A DNA stretch of 64,000 nucleotides from an uncultured Neomegalonema sp. (GCA_937911325.1 CALDSD010000041.1:1-64000); one strand, 5' to 3'. Positions 19,423-28,152 are shown, numbered from the stretch's first letter. Notes: generated from the letters alone by a model not told the origin. Numbers and translations: made by a program.

Positions 19423-20406
19423 ATGCAGGCAGACGGGCGAAACGACGACGGGCCTTCACAGGACGCGCCGCCTCAGGTGGTGATCCTCACAGGACGCGCC
19501 GGCGCGGGTCGGACCAGCGGCCTTTGCGCGCTGGAGGACCTCGGTTTTCGCACCGTGGACACGCCGCCCCTGGCCCTCACCCACAGCATAGCGACCGAAC
19601 TCGCCGAAACCCACGGCCTGCGCGTCGCGATTGGGCTCGATGCGCAGACCGTCGGTTACTCCGAGGGCGCGTTCGAGGCCGTGATTGACCGGCTGCGCAA
19701 CGCCTTTGGTCGCCGACTGAGCGTGCTGTTTCTGGACTGCGATGAAGAAGTCCTCAGACGCCGTTACACCGAGACGCGCCGTCGTCACCCCCTCGCCCCG
19801 GACGAATCCGTCGAGATCGGGATCGCACGAGATCGGGCGGCCATGGCGTCGGCCCGCGACGTGGCCGACGGTCTCCTGGACACAAGCTCCATGACCCTTT
19901 CCGATCTCAAGAACGCGCTGCGAAGCCGCTTCGATCCCGCCGGCCTGGCTGCTCTCGCGACGACGATCACGTCTTTTTCGTACAAGCGCGGCGCGCCCAT
20001 GAACGCCGATTTGGTGTTCGACTGCAGATTTCTGCGCAACCCCCATTACGAGCCGAACCTTCGACCCAAAACAGGCCGCAGCGCCGACGTTCGCGCGTAT
20101 ATCGAAGACGATCCGCTCTATCCGGCGTTTTTCGAACAACTGACCGGGCTGCTCGAGCTTCTTCTTCCAGCATACCAACAAGAAGGAAAAAGCTATCTAG
20201 GCATTGCGTTTGGCTGCACAGGCGGCAAACATCGGTCTGTCGCTTTGGCGGAAACGGTCGGTCAGCACCTCAGAGACAAGGGCTGGCGGATCGAGATAAC
20301 CCATCGCGAACAAAGAGATGATCCGAGCATCGACCAGCGGGCGGTGGTTTCTGCAGAGACCGCCGAGGGGGCCGAGGGTCCTGCGACACAGGTGGAATTG
20401 GGATGA
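19423..20406 (+). CDS. rapZ: RapZ-family nucleotide-binding protein
   Basis: A 327-aa RapZ (YvcJ) family protein. The N-terminal nucleotide-binding domain carries TGRAGAGRTS (residues 23-32), in which the Walker A lysine position is Arg30. The C-terminal domain has the family block ADLVFDCRFLRNPHYEPNLR and GIAFGCTGGKHRSVALAE. In E. coli RapZ binds the small RNA GlmZ; in alphaproteobacteria the role is not established. Its stop overlaps the EIIA start by 4 nt. Confidence 0.88.
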   Translation: MQADGRNDDGPSQDAPPQVVILTGRAGAGRTSGLCALEDLGFRTVDTPPLALTHSIATELAETHGLRVAIGLDAQTVGYSEGAFEAVIDRLRNAFGRRLSVLFLDCDEEVLRRRYTETRRRHPLAPDESVEIGIARDRAAMASARDVADGLLDTSSMTLSDLKNALRSRFDPAGLAALATTITSFSYKRGAPMNADLVFDCRFLRNPHYEPNLRPKTGRSADVRAYIEDDPLYPAFFEQLTGLLELLLPAYQQEGKSYLGIAFGCTGGKHRSVALAETVGQHLRDKGWRIEITHREQRDDPSIDQRAVVSAETAEGAEGPATQVELG

Positions 20407-20840
20407 TCGGCCTACTGGTCGTCGCGCACGGCGACCTTGCGACGGAGATCCTAAAGGCGACAGAGCACGTGGTCGGCCCCTTAGAGGCCGCTCGCGCAAT
20501 CGGTCTTGGCCCAAAGGATGAGCTGTCGTCACGCCGCGCCGAAATCGCGCAAGCGATCGAGGACATCGATCAAGGAGCCGGCGTGATCGTGCTGACCGAC
20601 CTGTTCGGAGGGACGCCGTCCAATCTCGCAATTGCCGCGATGGGATCCGAAAACGTCGATGTGATCACAGGCGTCAACCTGCCCATGATGATGCGATTGG
20701 CCCGCAGCCGCGACAAGACACGTGCCGAGGCGGTTGCTTCAGCTGTCGAAGCTGGGCGAAAATACATCTTGGCCGCAAGCGATGTTCTCGGCGGGCCGCA
20801 CGCACGCGATAAAGCCATCTCCACTGACGCCGCCGAATGA
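20403..20840 (+). CDS. PTS EIIA component, mannose family
   Basis: A 145-aa EIIA-Man domain protein with the phosphorylatable His9 in VVAHGDLA and the conserved VIVLTDLFGGTPSNLA. No IIB/IIC/IID transporter subunits are nearby, so it probably takes part in regulatory phosphotransfer with HPr rather than sugar uptake. Coupled by 4-nt overlaps to rapZ upstream and HPr downstream. Confidence 0.93.
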   Translation: MIGLLVVAHGDLATEILKATEHVVGPLEAARAIGLGPKDELSSRRAEIAQAIEDIDQGAGVIVLTDLFGGTPSNLAIAAMGSENVDVITGVNLPMMMRLARSRDKTRAEAVASAVEAGRKYILAASDVLGGPHARDKAISTDAAE

Positions 20841-21127
20841 CCCCAGAACCGCCAAAGACGCTCAAAGCCACGGTTGAAATCGTGAACGCGAAGGGTCTGC
20901 ACGCGCGCGCCTCTGCGAAGTTTGCGACGTTGGCCGAGCATTTTGATGCGAAAGTCACGGTCAGCCGCGACGGGATGAGCGTCGCCGCCTACTCGATTAT
21001 GGGATTGTTAATGCTCGCCGCCGCGAAGGGATGTGAAATCGAGATCGCAGCGAGCGGCCGCGACGCCGAGGCGGCTTTGGCCGGGCTCGTCGATCTCGTG
21101 CGAACAAGATTTGGCGAGGCCGAGTAA
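20837..21127 (+). CDS. ptsH: HPr phosphocarrier protein
   Basis: A 96-aa HPr with the EI-phosphorylated histidine in KGLHARASAK (His22) and the HprK target serine in VAAYSIMGLLML (Ser53). Both sites are intact, consistent with control by the adjacent HprK. Last gene of the chvI-chvG-hprK-rapZ-EIIA-HPr run. Confidence 0.95.
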   Translation: MTPEPPKTLKATVEIVNAKGLHARASAKFATLAEHFDAKVTVSRDGMSVAAYSIMGLLMLAAAKGCEIEIAASGRDAEAALAGLVDLVRTRFGEAE

Positions 21128-21331
21128 CCCTCGGAAGACGCCCGCCGTGCTCGGGACGTGGCCCTAAGTCGGGTAAGGATAACAATTTCCTGCGCAGCTG
21201 TCTTTCTGCATTCGTGCGCCGTCTTTGTTCCGAACAGTTCAGTTTTGCTTAAAACCTGAAACGTATTGTGGCGCAAATGAGGGGCGAACTGCGGAAACGT
21301 CCCGTGAAAATACGCGAACACAGGTGCGGTA

Positions 21332-23161
21332 ATGGATGGTTCGGGAGTAATTGATCAAGGGATCGGCCCGGCCGTTACTCAAGCGCGCTATCAATGGTCA
21401 CTTGAAGACGACAGCCTCGATTGGTCAGAAGGGTCGGCCGAAGCCCTTGGCGTCGACAAATCGCATCTGCCCGTTCGCAGTTCCGAATTGGCGCGCATCG
21501 CAGGACGAGCCGCGCCGAGGGATCGCGACGCCTTTATCGCGTTGGCGAGAATTGGCGCCCTCCCCCAAGAAGTGACGAAGACCTTCGAGTACCCGATCAC
21601 CGATCGCCGCGGCGGACCGCGGTGGTTTGAGGAGAAAATCGTCTTCAGCCCCGCGACCCCGAAGGATGGAAAGACGGCGGCTTGCGTCGGCTTGCTACGG
21701 GACGTAACCGAAAGAAACCGCAGCGCGCCGATCGACCGGGACAGCTTGACAGGCCTGCTGAGCCGAAGCGGCCTGAGCGACCGACTGAGCGACGTGCTCG
21801 CGCATTATGTCGGAAGCTACGCCGACCCCAGATTTGCTGTGATCGGTCTCGACAACCTGAGCACCATCAATTCGGCGTTCGGCTACGACGTCGCTGACCA
21901 TGTCATCACCCAGGTGGGCGCGCGCCTCGCCAACATCCTCGAACCTGGAGAACAAATCGGTCGTATCGGTGGCGGCAAGTTCGGAGTTGTGCTCACGAAC
22001 GACGCCCAAGAGGGCCTCTGGGCGCGGATGCAGGAGTTCCGAGCAGCGGTACGCGGCGAAGTCATCGTTACAGCTTCTGGCCCGGTCACCACGACTGTTT
22101 GCGTCGGCGGCGTCTACATCGAGAAGAACACGCCTTCGGCGCAGGATCTGATGGCCGCCGGTCTTGACGCGTTGAACGAAGCGAAACAGGCCGGCCCGGA
22201 CTCCCAGAGCATCTTTGCGGAAGCGCCCGAGAAGCGAGTCGCGCGAAACCGCGATATCGCGCTCGCAAGCGAGCTGAGCGCCGCATTGAAGGAAGACCGG
22301 ATCGCGATCGCATTCCAACCGATCGTCGACGCCAAAGATCCTGATCGCGTTTCGTTTTACGAGTGCCTTGCTCGCATCAAGAAACACGATGGCGAGCTGA
22401 TCGCCGCCGGCCAATTCATGCCGCTCGCCGAAAAACTCGGCCTCGTCCGTCTCCTCGATCGACGCATGCTGTCTCTGGCGCTGGAGACTTTGCGCCAGCA
22501 TCCGCGCCTCCGGCTGAGCGTGAACTTGTCTCCGGCGACGACCCATGACAGCGAATGGTTGGCGATTTTCGAGACGGCCTGCATTGATCGCCCGGATCTT
22601 GGCGAGAGACTGATTTTCGAAGTCACCGAGACAATGGCGATCGCGGACCAGTCAAAAGCCGCAAGCTTCATTCGACACATCCGCAGTTACGGCGCGTCGG
22701 TCGCAGTCGACGACTTTGGCGCTGGCTACACATCCTTCCGGCACTTCAAGTATCTGCCGATGGACATGGTCAAGATCGACGGGTCATTCATTCGCGACGT
22801 GTTGGAAAACGCCGACAACCAGCTGTTCGTCAAAACGCTGCTGTCGATCTCCAAACACTTCGACATGTTATGTGTCGCAGAGTTCGTCGACTCGACGAAA
22901 ACAGCAGCTTACCTCCGAAAACTCGGGATTGATTGTCTTCAGGGGTTCCATTTCGGCGAGCCGGTGCTCGAACTGCCGGAGACGCTGAGGGACAAGCCGA
23001 GGCGTGCGGCGCGCAAGGGCTCTGGCCCGAAGTCGTCCCGCTCTCAGAGACTATCTTGCGCAAAGTCCAAGAGATCCGGTCCCAAAGCGACGCGAGCGCA
23101 ACTCGCGCGTGAAGAAAAACGGTCCGCGGCGCGGAAAAGATCTGCAAAAAGAAGCAGTTGA
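21332..23161 (+). CDS. PAS/degenerate GGDEF/EAL c-di-GMP signalling protein
   Basis: A 609-aa cytosolic protein. An N-terminal PAS-like region (about residues 15-130) is followed by a diguanylate cyclase fold whose active-site motif reads GGGKF (residues 213-217) instead of GGDEF, so synthesis is unlikely. The EAL domain (about 320-565) keeps key residues: Glu344 in YECLARI, Asn in LSVNLSPAT, Glu in FEVTET, the DDFGAGYTSF pair, Lys in MVKIDGSF and Glu in VAEFVDS. It may therefore be an active c-di-GMP phosphodiesterase. The last 50 or so residues form a strongly basic K/R/S-rich tail, an unusual ending for this class. Confidence 0.85.
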   Translation: MDGSGVIDQGIGPAVTQARYQWSLEDDSLDWSEGSAEALGVDKSHLPVRSSELARIAGRAAPRDRDAFIALARIGALPQEVTKTFEYPITDRRGGPRWFEEKIVFSPATPKDGKTAACVGLLRDVTERNRSAPIDRDSLTGLLSRSGLSDRLSDVLAHYVGSYADPRFAVIGLDNLSTINSAFGYDVADHVITQVGARLANILEPGEQIGRIGGGKFGVVLTNDAQEGLWARMQEFRAAVRGEVIVTASGPVTTTVCVGGVYIEKNTPSAQDLMAAGLDALNEAKQAGPDSQSIFAEAPEKRVARNRDIALASELSAALKEDRIAIAFQPIVDAKDPDRVSFYECLARIKKHDGELIAAGQFMPLAEKLGLVRLLDRRMLSLALETLRQHPRLRLSVNLSPATTHDSEWLAIFETACIDRPDLGERLIFEVTETMAIADQSKAASFIRHIRSYGASVAVDDFGAGYTSFRHFKYLPMDMVKIDGSFIRDVLENADNQLFVKTLLSISKHFDMLCVAEFVDSTKTAAYLRKLGIDCLQGFHFGEPVLELPETLRDKPRRAARKGSGPKSSRSQRLSCAKSKRSGPKATRAQLAREEKRSAARKRSAKRSS

Positions 23162-23222
23162 TCAGCGGCCGCAGACCCGGTTGACCAAAACACAAAACAC
23201 GATGGCGCCGAAGGGGCGGCGG

Positions 23223-23861
23223 TCAGTCGTCTGTCAGCCGGTCGACTTTCCGCTGCATCTCGCGAAGTTGGTCGCGTAGGGCGGCCAAGTCCTCTTTCTG
23301 CTCCGCCTCCTCCAAATCTGTTGGCTCAGGGGCGGTCGTGCCCGCTCCCTGCTGAAGACCCGAGAACATCTCGATGCCTTTGCGAAACATCTCCATGTTC
23401 GCGCGCGTCATCGCATCGAATTGTTGAAACCCCGGCGTCTGTCCAAACGACCGCTCCATATGCGACCGGAAGTTCTCCTGATTGCGTTCAAACGACTTCA
23501 TCGTCATTTCGAGGTAACCAGGAACATAGCCTTGAAGGGCGTCTCCATAGAGCCGGATGATCTGGCGCAGGAAGCTGGTCGGCAGCAAAGGCGCGCGGCC
23601 TTTCGCCTCTTCCTCGAAGATAATCTGGGTCAGCACCGAACGGGTGATGTCCTCGCCCGTCTTGGCGTCTTGCACCAGAAACTCTTTCCCTTCGCGCACC
23701 ATCGCCGCGAGGTTGTCGAGGGTCACGTAGCTGCTGGTCGCCGTGTTGTAGAGACGCCGGTTGGCGTATTTCTTGACGATAATCGGTTCGCCCTCGGCGC
23801 CCGTGCCAGACTTTGACTTCCCGGACGCTTTACCGCCTTTGGTAGGGGTGTCGTCTTTCAT
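23223..23861 (-). CDS. phaR: Polyhydroxyalkanoate synthesis repressor PhaR
   Basis: A 212-aa PhaR. The DNA/PHB-binding N-terminal domain shows IVKKYANRRLYNTATSSYVT and a following PHB accumulation regulatory domain (TQIIFEEEAKGRAPLLPTSF, RQIIRLYGDALQG). The acidic, Q/E-rich C-terminus looks like a coiled coil. PhaR represses phasin and PHB genes until it binds nascent polymer. ATG 23861 is chosen because GGAG precedes it at 6-nt spacing; an earlier in-frame start exists. It is divergent from the phaC unit, which it may control. Confidence 0.92.
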   Translation of the reverse strand: MKDDTPTKGGKASGKSKSGTGAEGEPIIVKKYANRRLYNTATSSYVTLDNLAAMVREGKEFLVQDAKTGEDITRSVLTQIIFEEEAKGRAPLLPTSFLRQIIRLYGDALQGYVPGYLEMTMKSFERNQENFRSHMERSFGQTPGFQQFDAMTRANMEMFRKGIEMFSGLQQGAGTTAPEPTDLEEAEQKEDLAALRDQLREMQRKVDRLTDD

Positions 23862-24054
23862 TCTCTTCTCCGAGCCTGAGGCGACCATCAGTCAGCCATT
23901 CTATCAAGCGCTCAAAATGACAACGCGCGGACGGTCAGATATCCTGAGCGGCAAAAAAACTGCCTATTTTGCAAGCATCGCATCGATCTATGCGGCGCCG
24001 CAAACTGTTTCTTCCACTGGGCTCATGGAAACTTGTCTAAATATACCGTCAGAT
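23862..24054. promoter_or_regulatory. phaR-phaC divergent promoter region
   Basis: This 193-bp region separates phaR from the small ORF-phaC unit and must carry both promoters. It holds TGC-rich stretches (CTGCCTATTTTGCAAG near 23959 and the palindrome GCGGCGCCGC near 23992) of the general kind bound by PhaR in relatives. I could not find a perfect published-type site, so the assignment is tentative. Confidence 0.35.
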
Positions 24055-24249
24055 ATGTCGAAATCAGCAGATAAACCTATCGCAACCGCGAAGAGACGGT
24101 CGTCCAAGGCGCGCGCGACGCCCGCCGAGACGCTTGAAGCGGCGCGGGATGAGCTGGCTGCCGAGTACTGGCGGCTGTGGCTGAGAAACGCGCGCCCGCC
24201 CTTCGCCGCGCGACGCCAACGACAGCAGCCGGAGCCCCGGCGAAGATGA
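24055..24249 (+). CDS. Small ORF coupled to phaC
   Basis: A 64-residue reading frame starting at ATG 24055 and ending in a TGA that overlaps the phaC ATG (ATGA at 24246-24249). The product is basic, with a lysine-rich start (KSADKPIATAKRRSSKARAT), a predicted helix (ETLEAARDELAAEYWRLWLR) and an R/Q/P-rich tail. I do not recognise a family. The 4-nt overlap and lack of another good phaC start suggest it is translated and couples phaC translation. No strong ribosome binding site is visible upstream. Confidence 0.5.
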   Translation: MSKSADKPIATAKRRSSKARATPAETLEAARDELAAEYWRLWLRNARPPFAARRQRQQPEPRRR

Positions 24250-25460
24250 CGTTCTCGCCCCCTAGACGCGCTCCAGGCGCTCTGGCCGTATATCTGAGCG
24301 CCGCCGGCGCGAGCCTGTCCGCCGCAGCACGCGCCTCGACGAGCCGAGACACGGCATGGCGTGAGACGATAGAGCATCGCGCGTTGGTGCTCACGTCGCG
24401 GCTGCGCCAGTATGATCCCGACGAGATCAGAGCGGCTGTGGCCAAGGCCGGCGTCTCGCAGCTTGCGGACGCCATCGAGGGCATTGAAGCCTACCGCGTC
24501 GCCCCCCCTTTGAGACGACCGCCGGACCCGCCCACGATCTGGAGCGACGGCTCGGCGCGTCTGCTTGATTTCGGGTCGGAGGACGCCAAAGCGCCCGCGG
24601 TCGTCGCCATTCCGTCCTTGATCAACCGCGCTCGGATTCTCGATCTCAGCCGAGCCAGATCACTGATGCGCGGCCTGCGCGCGCGCGGGGTCCGCCCCCT
24701 CTTGCTCGACTGGGGCGACCCCGGGGTCGAGGAACAGGGGTTTGGCCTGGCGGAGTACATCACACGGCGCATCGCGCCAGCCCTGAGCGCCGCACGGCGG
24801 ACGAGCGGTCGCCGGGTCGCGATTTTGGGCCATTGCATGGGCGGCACGCTGGCGATCGCAGCGGCGCAGCTCTACGACATCCACGTGTCTCGCCTGGTGC
24901 TGATCGCAACGCCCTGGGACGCGTCCGAACTGCTGCCGCCAGAAGGATTGCGACCCGACCGCGCCACGCTTGAGAAGCTGTTCAACGCGTGCGGGGCGAT
25001 CTTTGGCGGCGTGCCGCCGGATCTGTTGGACCTGCTGTTTTTCTCGCGCGATCCGCTGCAAATGCTGCGAAAGTTCCCGACGTTTGCGAAGCTCTCTCGA
25101 AACAGCCCTCGCGGGCGCCTCTTCGTCGCCGTCGAGGACTGGTTGAACGACGGGGTTCGACTGGCCGCGCCGGCTGCGCGCGAGCTCTTCATCGACTGGG
25201 CGATCGACAACCAACCCTTGCGCGGTCAGTGGCGCGTCGACGGAACGCGCATTCGACCGGATCAGCTAAGAACGCCGGCCTTGGTCGTCGCGTCGCATCA
25301 GGACACCATCACCCCTTACGCAAGCGCCTTGTCCGCGCATCACATGTTCCCCGAAGCCGACCTTATCGAACCTCGCGCCGGTCATGTCGGCATGATTGTC
25401 GGGCGCCATGCCGAACAAGACCTGTGGGATCCGCTCGCGAATTGGCTCCGGTCGCCCTGA
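24246..25460 (+). CDS. phaC: Polyhydroxyalkanoate synthase PhaC-like
   Basis: A 404-aa alpha/beta-fold PHA synthase. It polymerises 3-hydroxyacyl-CoA into PHA. Evidence is PSLINRARILDLSRARSLMR, the lipase-like box ILGHCMGGTLA with Cys197 as nucleophile (Cys is diagnostic for synthases as opposed to serine hydrolases), EDWLNDGVRL, the catalytic Asp in SHQDTITP and His in GHVGMIVG. It lacks the long N-terminal domain of class I enzymes (about 580 aa) and is close to class III length, though no phaE is adjacent. The start at 24246 rests on the ATGA overlap with the small ORF; GTG 24177 is an alternative. Confidence 0.83.
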   Translation: MTFSPPRRAPGALAVYLSAAGASLSAAARASTSRDTAWRETIEHRALVLTSRLRQYDPDEIRAAVAKAGVSQLADAIEGIEAYRVAPPLRRPPDPPTIWSDGSARLLDFGSEDAKAPAVVAIPSLINRARILDLSRARSLMRGLRARGVRPLLLDWGDPGVEEQGFGLAEYITRRIAPALSAARRTSGRRVAILGHCMGGTLAIAAAQLYDIHVSRLVLIATPWDASELLPPEGLRPDRATLEKLFNACGAIFGGVPPDLLDLLFFSRDPLQMLRKFPTFAKLSRNSPRGRLFVAVEDWLNDGVRLAAPAARELFIDWAIDNQPLRGQWRVDGTRIRPDQLRTPALVVASHQDTITPYASALSAHHMFPEADLIEPRAGHVGMIVGRHAEQDLWDPLANWLRSP

Positions 25461-25694
25461 GCCGCCGCGTCTAAGGCTGCGTCTCACAAACATTTGCCGT
25501 GAAAAGCTTGATACGGATCAAGACATTGCTGCATCGCCGCATTATGTACGGCGCGACGGCGCTGGAGTTCGAGCAGACACCTGGTCGAATTCTGGCTGTC
25601 GTCATCCAGAGGGGCGGCGCGCCGGGTCGAGTTGGGACCAGCCGCGATAGAAGCGCAGAACGGCGCCGCGCCTGAACCCTAAGGAGTAAACACA

Positions 25695-26870
25695 ATGACG
25701 AATGTAGTAATTGCGAGCGCCGCCCGGACGCCGGTCGGCTCGTTCAACGGATCCTTCGCCAACATGCCCGCACACGCGCTGGGCGCTGTTGCGATCGAAG
25801 CCGCGCTTGAGCGCGCAGGCGTCTCCAAGGAGGACGTCTCCGAAACCATTCTCGGCCAGGTGCTGACCGCTGGTCAGGGCCAGAACCCGGCCCGCCAGGC
25901 GCATATCAACGCCGGATTGCCGATCGAAGCCGCCGCCTGGGGCATCAACCAGGTCTGCGGCTCAGGCTTGCGAGCCGTCGCGCTCGGCGCTCAGCACATC
26001 CAGCTTGGAGATTCCGCAATCGTCGTCGCCGGCGGTCAGGAGAGCATGTCGCTGTCGACCCATGTCGCGCATCTGCGCGCTGGTCAGAAGATGGGCGACA
26101 TGAAGTTCATCGACTCGATGATCAAGGATGGCTTGTGGGACGCGTTCAACGGCTATCACATGGGCACCACCGCCGAGAACGTCGCCGAGAAATGGCAGAT
26201 CAGCCGCGAACAGCAGGACGAATTCGCACTGGCTTCTCAGAACAAGGCCGAGGCCGCTCAGAAGGCTGGAAAGTTCAAGGACGAGATCGCGCCTGTCACT
26301 GTGAAGCACCGCAAGGGCGAGACCGTCGTCGAGGATGACGAGTACATCCGCCACGGCGCAACGATCGAGGGCATGCAGAAGCTGCGCCCCGCCTTCTCGA
26401 AAGAGGGCTCGGTCACGGCCGGCAACGCCTCGGGCATCAATGACGGCGCGGCCGTCACGGTGCTGATGAGCGCGGAGGAAGCCGAGAAGCGCGGCGTGAC
26501 GCCTTTGGCGCGCATCGTCTCTTACGCCACGGCCGGCGTCGACCCTTCGATCATGGGCTCGGGCCCGATCCCGGCCTCGCGCCGCGCGCTCGAGAAAGCG
26601 GGTTGGAAGGTCGGCGATCTCGACCTGGTCGAGGCCAACGAAGCCTTCGCCGCTCAGGCCTGCGCCGTGAACAAGGACATGGGCTGGGATCCGGAGATCG
26701 TGAACGTGAACGGCGGCGCGATCGCCATTGGTCACCCGATCGGCGCCTCCGGTTGCCGGGTGCTCAACACGCTTCTGCACGAGATGCAGCGCCGCGACGC
26801 CAAGAAGGGCCTCGCAACGCTGTGCATCGGCGGCGGCATGGGCGTCGCCATGTGTGTTGAGCGCGGTTAA
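25695..26870 (+). CDS. phaA: Acetyl-CoA C-acetyltransferase (beta-ketothiolase)
   Basis: A 391-aa thiolase that condenses two acetyl-CoA to acetoacetyl-CoA, the first step of PHB synthesis. The acyl-accepting Cys88 is in [15 protein letters not shown], the histidine in [16 protein letters not shown] and the second catalytic cysteine, Cys377, in LCIGGGMG. Length is exactly that of the biosynthetic class. The ATG at 25695 follows AAGGAG. The 234-bp gap from phaC probably has its own promoter. Confidence 0.95.
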   Translation: MTNVVIASAARTPVGSFNGSFANMPAHALGAVAIEAALERAGVSKEDVSETILGQVLTAGQGQNPARQAHINAGLPIEAAAWGINQVCGSGLRAVALGAQHIQLGDSAIVVAGGQESMSLSTHVAHLRAGQKMGDMKFIDSMIKDGLWDAFNGYHMGTTAENVAEKWQISREQQDEFALASQNKAEAAQKAGKFKDEIAPVTVKHRKGETVVEDDEYIRHGATIEGMQKLRPAFSKEGSVTAGNASGINDGAAVTVLMSAEEAEKRGVTPLARIVSYATAGVDPSIMGSGPIPASRRALEKAGWKVGDLDLVEANEAFAAQACAVNKDMGWDPEIVNVNGGAIAIGHPIGASGCRVLNTLLHEMQRRDAKKGLATLCIGGGMGVAMCVERG

Positions 26871-26878
26871 GCGCTCGA

Positions 26879-27349
26879 ATGAAGGAAGGTACGCCAAATC
26901 TGGCGGAGTACCGGGCCAAATCGGGGCGTTTCGCCCCGGTTTGGACCTTGGAGATCCAAACGCTCGAAGAGGATGTCGACCGCATCCTCGACGCTGTCAT
27001 GGCCGTCCACCCGCTCGGATATGGGCGATATCAGCGCAACGCGAGCATCTCGGCGGTTGGTCGCGAGACCTCTCAGCCGGAACCCGCCTCGACAACAACG
27101 ACGCACAAGGACGGTTATGTCGCCGGCGCGACGGAAACCTATCCGATGGTGGAGCTAAAGATCTCGATCGACCGCGACCTTGCTGTGCTCGAACGCGTGA
27201 TGGACGCCGTGCTGAACGTTCACCACTACGAGCAGCCGGTAATTTTCTTGCGCGAGGACTGGGCAAGTCGGGCCGATTATGATCCAAATAGCGATAATCC
27301 GAACCGTTGGTGGAACAACGGCCGCGGGATGCCGAAGCAACTTGATTGA
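26879..27349 (+). CDS. CutA1/NIF3-insert-like protein between phaA and phaB
   Basis: A 156-aa protein of unknown function starting 8 nt after phaA. It seems to contain two similar halves: TLEEDVDRILDAVMAVHPLGYGRY and DLAVLERVMDAVLNVHHYEQPVIFL. The pattern of a helix followed by H-x-Y-x-x-P resembles CutA1 and the PII-like insert of YqfO/NIF3 proteins, which form trimers and bind small ligands. The C-terminus is rich in N, D and W (NSDNPNRWWNNGRG). The weak start has no strong ribosome binding site. Assignment of the fold is an inference from pattern only. Confidence 0.65.
   Translation: MKEGTPNLAEYRAKSGRFAPVWTLEIQTLEEDVDRILDAVMAVHPLGYGRYQRNASISAVGRETSQPEPASTTTTHKDGYVAGATETYPMVELKISIDRDLAVLERVMDAVLNVHHYEQPVIFLREDWASRADYDPNSDNPNRWWNNGRGMPKQLD
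26916..26961 (+). promoter_or_regulatory. Overlapping hairpins at the start of the CutA1-like gene
   Basis: CCAAATCGGGGCG (26916-26928) pairs with CGCCCCGGTTTGG (26932-26944) across a TTT loop, with 12 Watson-Crick pairs and one G-U. The GTTTGGA of the second arm (26939-26945) can instead pair with TCCAAAC (26955-26961). The two structures are mutually exclusive, as in attenuators, but no T-run follows. Confidence 0.4.
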
Positions 27350-27429
27350 CTGCAAGCCGCCCGAAGGGAGGCGGCTGAACGGGAACTGCGCGCATGTGAA
27401 GAGCGCGAGAAAGAGACGGAGGAACACCC

Positions 27430-28152
27430 ATGGGACGAGTAGCTCTAGTCACCGGAGGCTCGCGTGGCATTGGCGAAGCGATTTCAAAGGCGCTCAAGGC
27501 GCAAGGATGCAGCGTTGCGGCGACCTATGCCGGGAATGACGAGAAAGCGGCCGCCTTCACGGCAGAGACCGGCATCAAGACCTATAAGTGGAATGTTGCG
27601 GACTACGCGGCCAGCAAAGCCGGCGTCGAGCAGGTGGAAGCGGATCTCGGCCCGATCGACATCGTCGTCGCGAACGCAGGCATCACCCGCGACGCGCCGT
27701 TCCATCGCATGACCCCCGAACAATGGTCCGAAGTGATCGACACCAACCTGACCGGCGTCTTCAACACTGTTCATCCGGTCTGGCCAGGGATGCGCGAGCG
27801 CAAGTTCGGACGGGTGATCGTGATCAGCTCGGTCAACGGCCAGAAAGGCCAGTTCGCGCAGGTGAACTACGCTGCGACCAAAGCCGGCGACATCGGCATC
27901 GTCCGCAGCCTCGCCCAAGAAGGCGCACGCGCCGGCATCACCGCCAACGCGGTTTGCCCGGGCTATATCGCAACCGAAATGGTGATGGCGGTTCCCGAGA
28001 AGGTGCGCGAGAGCATCATCGCTCAAATCCCAGCGGGCCGACTTGGGGAACCCGACGAAATCGCCCGTTGCGTCGCCTTCCTCGCATCGGATGACGCGCA
28101 GTTCATCAACGGGTCGACGATCTCGGCCAACGGCGCGCAGTTCTTCAGCTAA
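27430..28152 (+). CDS. phaB: Acetoacetyl-CoA reductase
   Basis: A 240-aa short-chain dehydrogenase that reduces acetoacetyl-CoA to (R)-3-hydroxybutyryl-CoA for PHB. It has the cofactor loop VTGGSRGIGEAIS, NAGITRD, the catalytic Ser in VISSVNGQKGQFAQ, and Tyr/Lys in VNYAATKAG. The QKGQ and PGYIATEMV segments are typical of PhaB rather than FabG. The ATG at 27430 follows GGAGG. Third enzyme of the PHB cluster. Confidence 0.93.
   Translation: MGRVALVTGGSRGIGEAISKALKAQGCSVAATYAGNDEKAAAFTAETGIKTYKWNVADYAASKAGVEQVEADLGPIDIVVANAGITRDAPFHRMTPEQWSEVIDTNLTGVFNTVHPVWPGMRERKFGRVIVISSVNGQKGQFAQVNYAATKAGDIGIVRSLAQEGARAGITANAVCPGYIATEMVMAVPEKVRESIIAQIPAGRLGEPDEIARCVAFLASDDAQFINGSTISANGAQFFS

Noticed and set aside
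23761-24249. Long version of the small ORF before phaC, starting within phaR
   Set aside because: The upstream part is antisense to phaR and would not be expressed from the phaC promoter; ATG 24055 is a better start.
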